Part shown: positions 16,097 through 25,682 of the stretch, piece by piece
Layout of the letters: the number at the start of each line of letters is the position of its first letter
How positions within the stretch are numbered: the first letter of the stretch is position 1
Made by a program: the position numbers and the translations under genes
The notes under the pieces: generated by a model
The model's input: only the letters and a program-made list of their open reading frames with translations
The model's database searches: none
What the model was told of the DNA's origin: nothing
Origin: Accumulibacter sp.
GTDB taxonomy: Bacteria > Pseudomonadota > Gammaproteobacteria > Burkholderiales > Rhodocyclaceae
Length of the DNA: 64,000 bases
Direction: 5' to 3'
Assembly: GCF_036625195.1 (NCBI RefSeq)
Contig: NZ_JAZKUG010000001.1
Location: forward strand, 620,001 to 684,000

Positions 16097-17076
16097 GCCA
16101 TCTCGATGGCCTGTTCGATGGCGACGAACAGGCTGCCCGGATCGGCCTGACCGCTGCCTGCCAAGTCGAGGGCGGTACCATGGTCGACCGAAGTGCGGAT
16201 GATCGGTAAGCCGAGGGTCACGTTGATGCCGTGACCGAAGCTTGCGTACTTCAGGACGGGTAGGCCCTGGTCATGGTACATCGCCAGAACGCAGTCACCG
16301 CGCGCCAGTACGGGCCGCGAAAACATCGTGTCTGCCGGCAGCGGCCCAAGCAAGGTCATCCCTTCCTCCGAACGCAGACGTTCGAGAACCGGAATGATGA
16401 CATCAATCTCCTCGCGACCGAGGTAACCGCCCTCCCCAGCGTGCGGATTGAGCCCGGCAACCAGGATGCGAGGACGGCTGATGCCGTACTTGCGGCCCAT
16501 CTCCCGGTGCAGGATGCGCAGAGTCTCCTCGAGTGCCACATGGGTCACGGCAGCGGGCACCTGCTTGAGAGGCAGGTGCGTCGTCACCAGCGCAACCCGC
16601 AGCCCACCACCGGCAAGCATCATCACCACCCGCGAGGTGTCGGTCTGTTCGGCCAGGTACTCGGTATGCCCCGTGAACTGCATGCCGGCGTCGTTGATCA
16701 CGCCCTTGTGTACCGGTGCGGTGACCATCGCCGCAAACTCGCCGGACCGGCAACCGGCCAGCGCGCGATCGAGCATGGCCAGGACCTGCGGCGCGTTGGC
16801 GGCGTCGAGGCGGCCAGCTGACGCCCGTGCGGCCAACGGCAGATGCAGCACGTCCAGGGTGTCCGCACGCGGTGGCTGCGATGCTTCCCAGTCACGCAGG
16901 CTGACCGGCAGTCCCAGCGACGCCGCACGCTCGGCCAGCATGAAGCGGTCGGCGAGGACGACGATACGAGCCGCAAAGGGTGCCTGGCGCACACGATCAA
17001 GCAAGCGCAGGCATATGTCTGGGCCAATGCCCGCGGGCTCGCCAACGGTCACCGCGATCACCGGCAGGCGGGACAC
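16087..17076 (-). CDS. pdxA: 4-hydroxythreonine-4-phosphate dehydrogenase
   Basis: PdxA oxidises 4-phosphohydroxy-L-threonine in the DXP-dependent route to pyridoxal phosphate. At 329 residues it has normal length. The sequence shows TVGEPAGIGPDICLRL at the N-terminus, HKGVINDAGMQFTGHTEYLA with a metal-binding His, AGLNPHAGEGGYLG and MYHDQGLPVLKY. The start codon is GTG at 17076, with GGAGGGCTAGGTC in front as ribosome site. It begins three bases after the surA stop. Dxs, which makes the DXP partner of this pathway, is encoded near the right end of the window. Confidence 0.95.
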   Translation of the reverse strand: MSRLPVIAVTVGEPAGIGPDICLRLLDRVRQAPFAARIVVLADRFMLAERAASLGLPVSLRDWEASQPPRADTLDVLHLPLAARASAGRLDAANAPQVLAMLDRALAGCRSGEFAAMVTAPVHKGVINDAGMQFTGHTEYLAEQTDTSRVVMMLAGGGLRVALVTTHLPLKQVPAAVTHVALEETLRILHREMGRKYGISRPRILVAGLNPHAGEGGYLGREEIDVIIPVLERLRSEEGMTLLGPLPADTMFSRPVLARGDCVLAMYHDQGLPVLKYASFGHGINVTLGLPIIRTSVDHGTALDLAGSGQADPGSLFVAIEQAIEMACR

Positions 17077-17079
17077 GAC

Positions 17080-18399
17080 CTAGCCCTCCTCCAGCCGGAT
17101 TTCTACATAAGCACGGTCGCGTGCCTGCCGCAGCCAGTCTTGGTACGCCTCGTCACGCTTGCGCTCGCGCAACGCCTGACGGGCGGCCACTCGCTGTCGC
17201 TCGCTCGACACATCCTGCACCCGCCGCTCAAGCACCTCGATCAGGTGGTAGCCGAAAGGCGACTGCACCGGCTGACTGAGTTCGCCTGGTGCGAGTTGAT
17301 TCATGGCGCGCTCGAACTCGGGAACCGTGTCACCGGGATAGATCCAGCCGAGGTCGCCCCCCTTGGACGCCGATCCGTCCTGTGAGAAGAGCCGCGCCAG
17401 TTCGGCGAAGCGCTCGCCATGGCTGATCCGCTGCCGCAGACCCTCGATCTTGTGCCGCGCCTCGGGTTCGGAGACGATCTCGTTCACCTTGATCAGGATA
17501 TGGCGGGCGTGCGTCTGCTCGACCGCCGCCACCGCGCCGCCGCCACGCTTGTCCAGCAGCTTGACCAGGTGAAAGCCATTGGAGCTGCGAAGAATCGGTG
17601 ACACTTCACCCACCTTCAGCCTGCCGCTGGCCTCGGCAAAGATCGCGGGCAGGCGATCGATGGGCCGCCAGCCGAGGTCACCGCCCTTCATGCCGTCCGG
17701 AGCATCCGAGTAGCTTGCTGCCAGTTGGCCGAAGTCATCACCCTTTCGCAGCCGATCAAGCACCTGTTCCGCCTTGGCCCGCAGCTTCTGGATCTGCTCG
17801 GGGCTGGCGGATTCGGGCGCGCGCAGGAGAATGTGCGCCAGCCGATACTCCTCGCCCGCTCCCCCCGGAGTCGACAGACCCGACAGATAGTTGTCGATCT
17901 CACCGTCCGAAATGAATATCTTGCTGTCGACTTCGCGCTCGCGTACGCGGGCGATGGTCATCTCGGCGCGGATTTCCTCGCGAAAGCTGGCAAAGGCGAT
18001 ACCGTCCTTCTCCAGCGCAGCCCGGAACTGAGCAAGCGTCATGCGATTGCCGTTGGCAATGCGTTGCAACGCCTGCTCCAGTTGTGCGTCGTCGACACGC
18101 AAGCCCATGTCGCGAGCCAGTTGCAGTTGCACCCTGTCGACCACCAGCCGTTCCAAGACCTGCCGCTCGAGCACTTCCCTGGGCGGTGGCTGTACTCCCT
18201 GTCGTTTCAGCTGCGCCAAAGCCGAGTCGAGACGCACGCGCAAGTCATGCCTCGTGATCACCTCGTCATTGACCACGGCAATCACCCGGTCAACCGGTAC
18301 GGGCTGGCTGCCAGGCCGCTGCTGCGCGACCGCTGCGCCGACGAGACAGCAGCCGACCAGAACGCCGCGCAAGAGTAACGTGATCATCAACTTTACCAC
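17080..18399 (-). CDS. surA: Periplasmic chaperone and peptidyl-prolyl isomerase
   Basis: SurA escorts unfolded outer-membrane proteins, including LptD, through the periplasm to the BAM complex. The protein has 439 residues. A signal peptide (about 1-25, ending AAVAQQ) precedes the N-terminal chaperone domain with DRVIAVVNDEVITRHDL. Two parvulin-type PPIase domains follow, recognisable from EYRLAHILLRAPE and QTHARHILIKVNE, each with KGGDLGW further on. The first codons overlap the lptD stop by seven bases. Alternative starts at Met5 would also leave a good signal peptide. Confidence 0.95.
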   Translation of the reverse strand: MVKLMITLLLRGVLVGCCLVGAAVAQQRPGSQPVPVDRVIAVVNDEVITRHDLRVRLDSALAQLKRQGVQPPPREVLERQVLERLVVDRVQLQLARDMGLRVDDAQLEQALQRIANGNRMTLAQFRAALEKDGIAFASFREEIRAEMTIARVREREVDSKIFISDGEIDNYLSGLSTPGGAGEEYRLAHILLRAPESASPEQIQKLRAKAEQVLDRLRKGDDFGQLAASYSDAPDGMKGGDLGWRPIDRLPAIFAEASGRLKVGEVSPILRSSNGFHLVKLLDKRGGGAVAAVEQTHARHILIKVNEIVSEPEARHKIEGLRQRISHGERFAELARLFSQDGSASKGGDLGWIYPGDTVPEFERAMNQLAPGELSQPVQSPFGYHLIEVLERRVQDVSSERQRVAARQALRERKRDEAYQDWLRQARDRAYVEIRLEEG

Positions 18400-21305
18400 T
18401 GGGCGAGACCCTCGTCACTGCCTGTCGCCCCACCGGCGTAGCCAGGAATGCGGCGTTGCAGGAGGCTCTGGGTGCTCGAACCCAGGCTCGACAGGCCATT
18501 GAGTTCCAGTTGGACGAAGAACTGCGTCGTCGAATCGGCCTGCGCCGTCTGCAACCGGTGTGCCACCGTGCGCACGGCCCAGCAACCGGCATTGTATTCC
18601 AGGCCACCGATGATCTCGATCGGCGTATTCTGCAGGAAGGAGTAGTTGTAGCGGCCCACCGCCTGCCAGCGACCAGTGATCGGCCAATATCCGGAAAGGT
18701 CGACCTGCTTGATGGGCACCGAAGCCTCGGTATTGAAAATGTAGCTCGCGTTGAGCGCTCTGCCTGGCGATGGATGGTAACGGGCACCAACGGCGTAGCG
18801 CTCGAACTGCGAGTCGCTTGGGTCATACTGCAACGCCGCGTCCACATACACCCTGGGCCAGATCTGGCCACTGAAAGCCGCCAGGAAATCGGACGACCCC
18901 CACTTGCGGTTGGTGGTACCCGGCAACGCCACCTTGTCGTCCGTAAAGTAGAAAAGTTGGCCAATCATCGTGCGCATGACCTCGGCCCCGGTCACCGGAT
19001 CGATCAGGCGTGAACTCAGGGCAGCTGTCAGCTGGTTGGCATTGTTGAAGCGATCCCAGCCGGAGAACTGGTTGTCGGCAAAGATCTGGGCGAAATTGAA
19101 GTCCGCCAGCGCGGTGTCGAAGATCGGTATGTCGTCCTGGTTCTTGTAGGGAATGTTGAGGTAGAACAGACGGGGCTCGAGCGTTTGCGTGTACTCGCGG
19201 TCGAACCAGACGCTCGACCTTTCGAAAGTCATTCCCGAATCGACACTGAAGATCGGCAAGGTACGGCTGATCGATTCCGGGCGCAGAACGCTGCCGGCAG
19301 GATAAGAAAGGTCGTAGTGGGTGATGTTTACGCCCACTCTTGGGGTAACGTACCACCCTGGGGTCACGAACGGAACCGAAATCTGCGGCTGCAGGACAAT
19401 CCTCTGCCCTTCCACCAGAGCCTTCTCGGGATGGACGAACGAGGTGTACTGACCGTAGAAGGAACTGTCAGTGAAGAACAGATCCGGCTGCCGGGCATTG
19501 ACGGTGATCTGTGGTAGCAGACGATATGGCTTCGTGACCGGATTCTTCGGGTCCGGCTCCAGGGTCTGGAAAGACTGGACGTTGGCCGTCGCCGTCCACC
19601 AACCACCGCCGCTATAGGTGACGGTCCCCTGCTGCAGGAGTTGTACGCGCGACGTATCCGTGATGCGGCTCGATAGGTCGGTGTAATAGTCGTTGTCCGA
19701 GACGCGGTTGTAGTTCACCGTCCCGCTGAAGCCGCTCGCCGTCGCCTGCGAGTACTGCAGACCGACGCCCCAGCGATCCCGGTCCGCCAGCCGGTCATGT
19801 GGCAGATATTCGACCAGCGCCTCACCGCGGTAGATGCCGCCAAACGCCTCGTTGAGGTAGCGAAACTGGCTGCCGAGTTGCACGCCACGCTTGGTCAGCA
19901 GCCGCGGTTCGAAGGTGGCGTCCATGTTCGGCGCGATGTTCCAGTAGTAGGGCACCGTCACTTCGATACCGCTGCTGTTGCTGGAACCATAGCTCGGGGT
20001 CAGGAAACCCGACTTGCGCTCGTTGTTCAACGGGAACGACATCCATGGCGAATGGAGAATCGGCACGTCGAAGAAGCGGATCGTGGCGTCGCTTCCTGTT
20101 CCCACCTCGTTGTCGTAATCCAGCTTGAGGTCGGCGACGGTCAGATACCAGTCTTCGCTGCCTGGCTTGCAGGTAGTGTAGGTCGCGCTGGTCAGACGGA
20201 ACTGATTCTCGCCTTCCAGATCGATGCGCCCGGCCTCGCCACGCGCCTCGGTCAACTCGCTGGCCGGCTTCGGCGCCGTCTTGACCTTGCTCTGACCCGG
20301 CTTGATGGCGATCACCCGCGGCGCAGCGAAACCTGTCGTCTGGTCCACGTCGGCGGCTGGCACGACCGTCGGTTGCCGCTTGATGAAGTAGGACGCCTGG
20401 TCGACAAAGCCGACCTGATCCTCGAGTTTGAGGCGTGCCTGCGCACCCGAAATGCGGTCTTCGGCCTGCCGCAACTCGACGTTGCCTGTTGCCTCGACCT
20501 CGTCCTCGACCGGCGAATAGGTCATCCGGTCGGCGGTGAGGACGGCGCCGGCCTGGCGCAGCTCGGCATCCTCCTCGGCGACGACCTCGCGATCGAGAAC
20601 GCCCGAAAGGCTGCGCCCACTCAGGAACACGGGTCGCGGCACATCGCTGTCCGGCGGTGACGGCTGCACGGCAGTAGCTGCCTGCAACGCGAGCGGTGGT
20701 CCAGCCACGGGTCGGGTCGTCGGTGTGGCAACGGACGCCGGTACCGCCGGCGGCGCTGCCGGCAGCTGGCCACCACCGCCGATTGCCGGGCTGGTAGCGA
20801 CCGCCGCCGGCGCAACCGGTGGCGAGCCCGCCGCAGCGCGGGAAGCGGGAAGCGGCGGCGTGGTTTCGCCGACCGTGCTCTCCGCCGCCGCTGCCGGAGT
20901 CGCCGCGGCTGCCTGGGTAGTCGCTGCAGTCGGGACTCCCCGCGCTGACTCCGCAGCTGCAGCCGGCGCCGTACTGGCTGCCGACGGTGCCGTCGCCGTT
21001 CCGCCACGAGAACCGGAATCGCCTGTTGCTTTGGGGGCCGCTGCGGCGGCAGGCGAACCCGGCAACGGGCGCGCCTCCACCACCGGCTGCTCGACCGCTC
21101 TCACGTCGGCCGCAGATCGCTCCGATTGAGCGTCGACAGCCGGTCGTGCAGGTGCAGGGGGCGGCAAGCCGAGCAGCCGCGGGTCGACCCGGAAGGGTAG
21201 CGTGCCCTGTCCACGCGCAGCGGTGGACAAGCTACCAGCCAACGCCCCGGCGACAGCGCAACAGAAGATCAAGGTCGTCGGCTTGCGCCGAAAAGGAAGC
21301 TTCAT
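18393..21305 (-). CDS. lptD: LPS-assembly protein LptD with long Ala/Pro linker
   Basis: LptD forms the outer-membrane barrel, plugged by LptE, through which LPS reaches the cell surface. From the ATG at 21305 the protein has 970 residues, much longer than the roughly 780 of E. coli. After the signal peptide (about 1-33) there is a stretch of some 175 residues made almost only of Ala, Pro, Gly, Ser, Thr and Val (about 47-223). The LptA-like domain then starts (LTADRMTYSPVEDEVEATG), followed by the barrel. Cysteines in YTTCKPG and NAGCWAV fit the expected disulfide pairing. A GTG at 21353 could add 16 residues, but the ATG gives a normal signal peptide. Confidence 0.93.
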   Translation of the reverse strand: MKLPFRRKPTTLIFCCAVAGALAGSLSTAARGQGTLPFRVDPRLLGLPPPAPARPAVDAQSERSAADVRAVEQPVVEARPLPGSPAAAAAPKATGDSGSRGGTATAPSAASTAPAAAAESARGVPTAATTQAAAATPAAAAESTVGETTPPLPASRAAAGSPPVAPAAVATSPAIGGGGQLPAAPPAVPASVATPTTRPVAGPPLALQAATAVQPSPPDSDVPRPVFLSGRSLSGVLDREVVAEEDAELRQAGAVLTADRMTYSPVEDEVEATGNVELRQAEDRISGAQARLKLEDQVGFVDQASYFIKRQPTVVPAADVDQTTGFAAPRVIAIKPGQSKVKTAPKPASELTEARGEAGRIDLEGENQFRLTSATYTTCKPGSEDWYLTVADLKLDYDNEVGTGSDATIRFFDVPILHSPWMSFPLNNERKSGFLTPSYGSSNSSGIEVTVPYYWNIAPNMDATFEPRLLTKRGVQLGSQFRYLNEAFGGIYRGEALVEYLPHDRLADRDRWGVGLQYSQATASGFSGTVNYNRVSDNDYYTDLSSRITDTSRVQLLQQGTVTYSGGGWWTATANVQSFQTLEPDPKNPVTKPYRLLPQITVNARQPDLFFTDSSFYGQYTSFVHPEKALVEGQRIVLQPQISVPFVTPGWYVTPRVGVNITHYDLSYPAGSVLRPESISRTLPIFSVDSGMTFERSSVWFDREYTQTLEPRLFYLNIPYKNQDDIPIFDTALADFNFAQIFADNQFSGWDRFNNANQLTAALSSRLIDPVTGAEVMRTMIGQLFYFTDDKVALPGTTNRKWGSSDFLAAFSGQIWPRVYVDAALQYDPSDSQFERYAVGARYHPSPGRALNASYIFNTEASVPIKQVDLSGYWPITGRWQAVGRYNYSFLQNTPIEIIGGLEYNAGCWAVRTVAHRLQTAQADSTTQFFVQLELNGLSSLGSSTQSLLQRRIPGYAGGATGSDEGLAQW

Positions 21306-21374
21306 TCCGCTGCGTGTCAGTTGATGGGAGGGCGAGTCGTCGGTCGTCGGCACATGGGGCGGGCAGGCGGATGC

Positions 21375-21380
21375 TAGAAT
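21375..21380 (+). promoter_or_regulatory. Extended -10 element of the amgK-murU operon
   Basis: TAGAAT is preceded by TGC, forming an extended -10 (TGn-TAGAAT). No good -35 is seen, which is usual for extended -10 promoters. Transcription would start near 21387, about 30 bases before the amgK ATG, which has a good AAAGGAG ribosome site. The lptD promoter must lie in the same 112-base gap on the other strand. Confidence 0.5.
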
Positions 21381-21417
21381 CGGCGAATTTTAGCACCATC
21401 GTCAAAGGAGAGGCGGC

Positions 21418-22449
21418 ATGCCGCGCACGACCCTGCTGCAGCACTGGGTACAGACTTTGTTCGCGCAGCAGTTCCCTGGGCGGCCCATCCCGGTGGAGCC
21501 GGCTTCGGCCGATGCCAGCTTCCGGAGGTACTTCCGACTCACCCTGCCCGACGGGAGCACCCGGATCGTCATGGACGCGCCACCCGACAAGGAGGATTGC
21601 CGCCCGTTCCTGCGGATAGCGACGCTCTTCCGGCGTGCCGGCGCGCATGTTCCCGAGGTCCACGCAGAGAACCTCGAACACGGTTTCCTGCTGCTCTCGG
21701 ATCTGGGCAGCACGACCTATCTGCAAGCGCTGGTGGACAGGAGTGCCGCCGCACCACTCTACCGCGACGCCAACAGGGCGCTCATCGCCATCCAACTTGC
21801 CAGCCAGCCCGGCCAGCTGCCGGAGTATGACGCTGCGCTGCTCGGTCGCGAACTGGCCCTGTTCCCCGAATGGTACCTGCGGCGACACCTCGGCCTGACC
21901 GTCGACGCCGCGCTCGATCGTGATCTGCAGGCGGTCTTCGCCGCCGTTCTGGCCAACAATCTGCAACAGCCACGGGTCTTCGTCCATCGCGACTATCATT
22001 CGCGCAACCTGATGCTGGTTGGCGAGGGATCGGCAGCCTTTCCAGCCAACCCGGGCATACTCGATTTCCAGGACGCGGTCTATGGCCCACTGACCTACGA
22101 CCTCGTCTCGCTCTATCGCGATGCTTACATCGACTGGCCGGAGGAGCAGGAACTCGATTTCGTGATCCGCTACTGGGAAGCGGCGCGCCGCGCCGGGCTG
22201 CCGGTTCAGGACGATTTCCATGACTTCTACCGCGACTACGAGTGGATGGGCGTGCAGCGTCAGCTCAAGGTCCTGGGGATCTTCGCCCGTCTCTGCCATC
22301 GCGACGGCAAAAACGACTACCTGCAGGACATGCCAAGGGTCATGGCCTACCTGCGCCGCACCTGTGAGCGCTATGGCGAACTCGGAGCACTCGCCAGGCT
22401 GTGTGAACGCCTCGCAGGGCAGCGGCCTGGCGTCGCCTTCGGATTCTGA
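21418..22449 (+). CDS. amgK: N-acetylmuramate/N-acetylglucosamine 1-kinase
   Basis: This aminoglycoside-phosphotransferase-fold kinase (343 residues) matches AmgK of Pseudomonas, which phosphorylates MurNAc and GlcNAc at the anomeric position during peptidoglycan recycling. The kinase motifs are clear: FVHRDYHSRNLMLV carries the catalytic Asp and metal-binding Asn, and GILDFQDAVYGP is the DFG-like Asp motif. The assignment rests on the fold plus the following murU gene; the pair also lies divergent to lptD in pseudomonads, as I recall. Its stop overlaps the murU ATG (TGATG). Confidence 0.85.
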   Translation: MPRTTLLQHWVQTLFAQQFPGRPIPVEPASADASFRRYFRLTLPDGSTRIVMDAPPDKEDCRPFLRIATLFRRAGAHVPEVHAENLEHGFLLLSDLGSTTYLQALVDRSAAAPLYRDANRALIAIQLASQPGQLPEYDAALLGRELALFPEWYLRRHLGLTVDAALDRDLQAVFAAVLANNLQQPRVFVHRDYHSRNLMLVGEGSAAFPANPGILDFQDAVYGPLTYDLVSLYRDAYIDWPEEQELDFVIRYWEAARRAGLPVQDDFHDFYRDYEWMGVQRQLKVLGIFARLCHRDGKNDYLQDMPRVMAYLRRTCERYGELGALARLCERLAGQRPGVAFGF

Positions 22450-23150
22450 TGAAGGCCATGATCCTGGCGGCGGGGCGCGGTGAACGGCTGCGCCCGCTGA
22501 CCGACACGACGCCGAAACCGTTGCTTCGCGCCGGCGGACGGCCGCTGATCGTCTGGCACCTGCAGCGCCTCGCGGCAGCCGGCTGGCGCGAGGTGGTCAT
22601 CAACCACGCCCACCTCGGCCACCAGATCGTGGCGACGCTCGGCGATGGCGCCGAGTTCGGCCTGTCGATCACCTACTCGCCCGAACCACAGGGCGCACTC
22701 GAAACCGCGGGAGGGATGGCCGCAGCCCTGCCGCTGCTTGGCGCGGACCCGTTCCTGGCGATCAACGGCGACATCTGGTGCGACTGGGATGTCGGCCGCG
22801 CCCGACAGGTGGTCGAGAGCAGGAACCGCCGACAGCGCGGCGCGCACCTCGTTCTCGTCGACAACCCGCCGCATCATCCAAGGGGAGATTTCCAGCTCGC
22901 TGGCAACGAGGTCGTGGCTGCCAACCGGTCCACCGACGAGGACACGCTGACCTACGCCGGAATCGGCGTCTTCTGGCCCGAGTTCTTTGCCGGCGTCGCG
23001 CCCGGCGCCGTCATGAAGCTGCGCCCCCTGCTGGACGCCGGAGTCCACCGCCGGCTCGTCAGCGGCGAACGGCACGCGGGCCGCTGGGTCGACGTCGGAA
23101 CCAGCGAAAGGCTCGCGCTGCTGGACTTGGAGCTTGGACGGAGCGGATGA
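22449..23150 (+). CDS. murU: N-acetylmuramate alpha-1-phosphate uridylyltransferase
   Basis: MurU turns MurNAc-1-phosphate into UDP-MurNAc and thereby bypasses the first committed steps of peptidoglycan synthesis. The 233 residues form a nucleotidyltransferase with the signature ILAAGRGERLRPLTDTTPKP at the N-terminus, where the Lys contacts phosphate, and NGDIWCDWD with the metal-binding Asp. It is coupled to amgK upstream and shares an ATGA overlap with pepP downstream. A glucose-1-phosphate thymidylyltransferase-like activity is the alternative from sequence alone; the amgK neighbour favours MurU. Confidence 0.87.
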   Translation: MKAMILAAGRGERLRPLTDTTPKPLLRAGGRPLIVWHLQRLAAAGWREVVINHAHLGHQIVATLGDGAEFGLSITYSPEPQGALETAGGMAAALPLLGADPFLAINGDIWCDWDVGRARQVVESRNRRQRGAHLVLVDNPPHHPRGDFQLAGNEVVAANRSTDEDTLTYAGIGVFWPEFFAGVAPGAVMKLRPLLDAGVHRRLVSGERHAGRWVDVGTSERLALLDLELGRSG

Positions 23151-24454
23151 ACCACCAACCCTATTCTCGCCGCCGCGAGATCGTCCTTGAACGTCTGGGT
23201 GACGGGGTGGCCATCATCCCGACCGCACCAGAGAAGCTGCGCAACCGCGACGCCCATTATCCCTACCGCTTCGACAGCTACTTCTGGTACCTCAGCGGCT
23301 TCCCCGAACCCGAGGCGGCGATCGTCCTGATTGGCGGCAAGGAAGCCAGATCGATTCTCTTCTGCCGCGAAAGGGACGAGGCGCGCGAAGTCTGGGATGG
23401 CTTCCGTTACGGGCCGGAAACCGCCGCCGAAGCCTTCGGCTTCAGCGAAGCGCACCCGATCGGCACCCTTGAGGAGAAGCTGCCGGACCTGATCGCCAAT
23501 CGTGGCAGCCTGTGGCACTCGCTTGGTCATGAACCGGCATGGGACCGCCGAATCGCTGCAGCGCTCAACACGGTTCGTGCGAACAGCCGCAGCGGCGCGC
23601 GTGCGCCCGGCGAAATCCGTGATCTGCGGGCACTGCTCGACGAGATGCGGCTGATCAAGGACGCGCACGAGATCGACCTCATGCGACGGGCGGCCGACAT
23701 CGCCTCGGCCGGCCACGCACGCGCCATGCATGCCTGCCGGCCTGGAATGGCCGAATATGAGCTGGAGGCGGAACTGGGTTACGAGTTCCGCCGCCGCGGT
23801 GCCGATGGACACGCCTATCCACCCATCGTCGCGGGGGGATTGAACGCCTGTGTCCTGCATTACGTCGCGAACAACAGACTGCTGGCGGGAAGTTCCCTGG
23901 TCCTGATCGACGCCGGCTGCGAGTTGGCCGGCTACGCCTCCGACATCACCCGTACCTTCCCGATCAACGGCCGCTTCAGTGCCGAGCAGCGGACGGTCTA
24001 CGAGATCGTCCTCGCCGCTCAGGAGGCAGCGATCGCCGCCATTGTCCCCGGTGCATCATTCATGGATTACCACCACGCCGCACTTCGCGTTCTCGTCCAG
24101 GGGCTGATCGATCTCGGCTTGCTCAGTGGCAGTGTCGACGGAGCAATCGAGAGTGATGCGTACAAGCCCTGGTACATGCACCGGACTGGCCACTGGCTCG
24201 GGCTCGACGTGCACGACGTCGGCGATTACCGCAGCGGCAACGGCAACCAGGAGTGGACCCGACTCACCCCCGGCATGACCCTCACCGTCGAACCTGGTCT
24301 CTACTTCCGTCCGGGAGTGAACGTGCCGGAGCACCTGCATGGCATTGGCGTGCGCATTGAGGATGACGTGCTGGTCAGCGAAGGAGGCTGCCGGGTCTAT
24401 ACCAGCGCCCCGAAAACCATCGCCGAGATTGAAGAGGTCATGCACCATGACTGA
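23147..24454 (+). CDS. pepP: Xaa-Pro aminopeptidase (aminopeptidase P)
   Basis: PepP removes N-terminal residues that precede proline. The 435 residues include the AMP_N domain (NRDAHYPYRFDSYFWYLSGF) and the pita-bread catalytic domain. Metal ligands appear in order: LIDAGCELAGYASDITRTF (two Asp), HRTGHWLGLDVHD (His), TVEPGLYF (Glu) and VRIEDDVLV (Glu). The open frame extends far upstream inside murU; the ATG at 23147, overlapping the murU stop as ATGA, is the right start. PepP next to UbiH is a common arrangement in proteobacteria. Confidence 0.94.
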   Translation: MNHQPYSRRREIVLERLGDGVAIIPTAPEKLRNRDAHYPYRFDSYFWYLSGFPEPEAAIVLIGGKEARSILFCRERDEAREVWDGFRYGPETAAEAFGFSEAHPIGTLEEKLPDLIANRGSLWHSLGHEPAWDRRIAAALNTVRANSRSGARAPGEIRDLRALLDEMRLIKDAHEIDLMRRAADIASAGHARAMHACRPGMAEYELEAELGYEFRRRGADGHAYPPIVAGGLNACVLHYVANNRLLAGSSLVLIDAGCELAGYASDITRTFPINGRFSAEQRTVYEIVLAAQEAAIAAIVPGASFMDYHHAALRVLVQGLIDLGLLSGSVDGAIESDAYKPWYMHRTGHWLGLDVHDVGDYRSGNGNQEWTRLTPGMTLTVEPGLYFRPGVNVPEHLHGIGVRIEDDVLVSEGGCRVYTSAPKTIAEIEEVMHHD

Positions 24455-25601
24455 GCACCGGGAATCGGTCGACATCGCGATCATCGGCGCCGGCCCGGTG
24501 GGAATGACGCTTGCGCTGGCACTGGCCGGCGGCCCGCATCGCCTGCGCCTGATCGACGCGCGGCGGCGCGGCGCCTGGCGCGGCGACCCGCGGGCGCTTG
24601 CCCTGTCACACGGCACGCGGCAGGTTCTGGAAGGGCTGCAAGCGTGGAACCTCAACGCGGCAACCGCCATTTCGTCGATTCACGTCTCGCAGCACGCCGG
24701 CTTCGGTCGCACCCTCATCGACGCCAGTGACTACGGACTGCCGGCCTTGGGCTATGTGATGCGTTACCGCGAACTTGCTGCAGCCCTCCATGCACGCCTG
24801 GAAGATTCCGTATTGCTTGACAACTGCAGTGTGCTGGGCGTCGACAGCGACGGACACAGTGCCGAGCTCATGCTTGCTCGCCCTGATGAGACTTGGCGCA
24901 TCAAGGCGCAACTCGTCGTCCATGCCGAGGGCACGCCGGGCCACGACGGCGCCGTCCGCGTCTGCGACTATCGCCAACACGCCGTGGTCGCCGAGGTCAA
25001 GCCGACAGCGGCCCACGATCATCGCGCGTGGGAGCGGTTTACGAGCGACGGACCGATCGCCCTGCTGCCACTGGGCCCTGACTACTCGCTGGTGTTCACG
25101 GTGCCCCAGGCGAGGGCAGGGGAGTTGCTCGACCTCGACGAAGGCGCTTTCCTCAGCGCTCTCCGGATTCCCTTCGCGCATCGCCTCGACTTCATCGCCT
25201 GCGGCCCGCGCGCAAGCTTTCCGCTGGCGCTGCGAATGCGTCGGCAACTCACGCTCGGACGGCAGGTGTGGATTGGCAACGCCGCGCAGACGCTGCACCC
25301 GGTCTCCGGCCAGGGCTTCAACCTTGGCCTGCGCGACGCCTGGGAACTCGCCGACACGCTGCGCGGGTGTGCCAGCGGCGATGCCGGGGACGCTGCAGGC
25401 CTCGCGGCGTACGGACGCCGGCGGCGGATCGACCGCAGCGGCAGCGCAGTTTTCACCGACGGCATCGTGCGCGCCTTCTCGAACGATCTGGCGCCGCTGC
25501 GCCACGCACGCGGACTCGGCCTGCTGGCGCTCGAGTTGCTGCCGCCGCTGCGTCACTTCGTCGCCCGGAGAATGATCTGGGGTGCGCGCGCCTGGCCGTA
25601 G
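24447..25601 (+). CDS. UbiH/UbiF/VisC-family FAD-dependent hydroxylase
   Basis: This flavoprotein monooxygenase (384 residues) probably hydroxylates the ring of a ubiquinone precursor. It shows the FAD-binding IIGAGPVGMTLALAL at the N-terminus, a DxA-type motif around DPRALALSHGTRQVL, and GNAAQTLHPVSGQGFNLGLR near the C-terminus, typical of the UbiH/Coq6 group. Which ring position it attacks cannot be read from sequence; UbiH is the likeliest member given the pepP neighbour. Its ATG at 24447 overlaps the end of pepP by eight bases; the frame extends upstream but that part is pepP sequence out of frame. Confidence 0.88.
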   Translation: MTEHRESVDIAIIGAGPVGMTLALALAGGPHRLRLIDARRRGAWRGDPRALALSHGTRQVLEGLQAWNLNAATAISSIHVSQHAGFGRTLIDASDYGLPALGYVMRYRELAAALHARLEDSVLLDNCSVLGVDSDGHSAELMLARPDETWRIKAQLVVHAEGTPGHDGAVRVCDYRQHAVVAEVKPTAAHDHRAWERFTSDGPIALLPLGPDYSLVFTVPQARAGELLDLDEGAFLSALRIPFAHRLDFIACGPRASFPLALRMRRQLTLGRQVWIGNAAQTLHPVSGQGFNLGLRDAWELADTLRGCASGDAGDAAGLAAYGRRRRIDRSGSAVFTDGIVRAFSNDLAPLRHARGLGLLALELLPPLRHFVARRMIWGARAWP

Positions 25602-25682
25602 CCACATTCGCTGTCGCACGCACCCCACCAGCGACGCGACCGCAGCCAGATGAGGCCTGCGATGTTCCGCTTTATCGCTGAT

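Noticed and set aside
22778..23146. Long N-terminal extension of the pepP reading frame
   Set aside because: It lies fully inside murU in another frame, is Arg-rich and non-conserved; the ATG at 23147 gives the normal PepP start.
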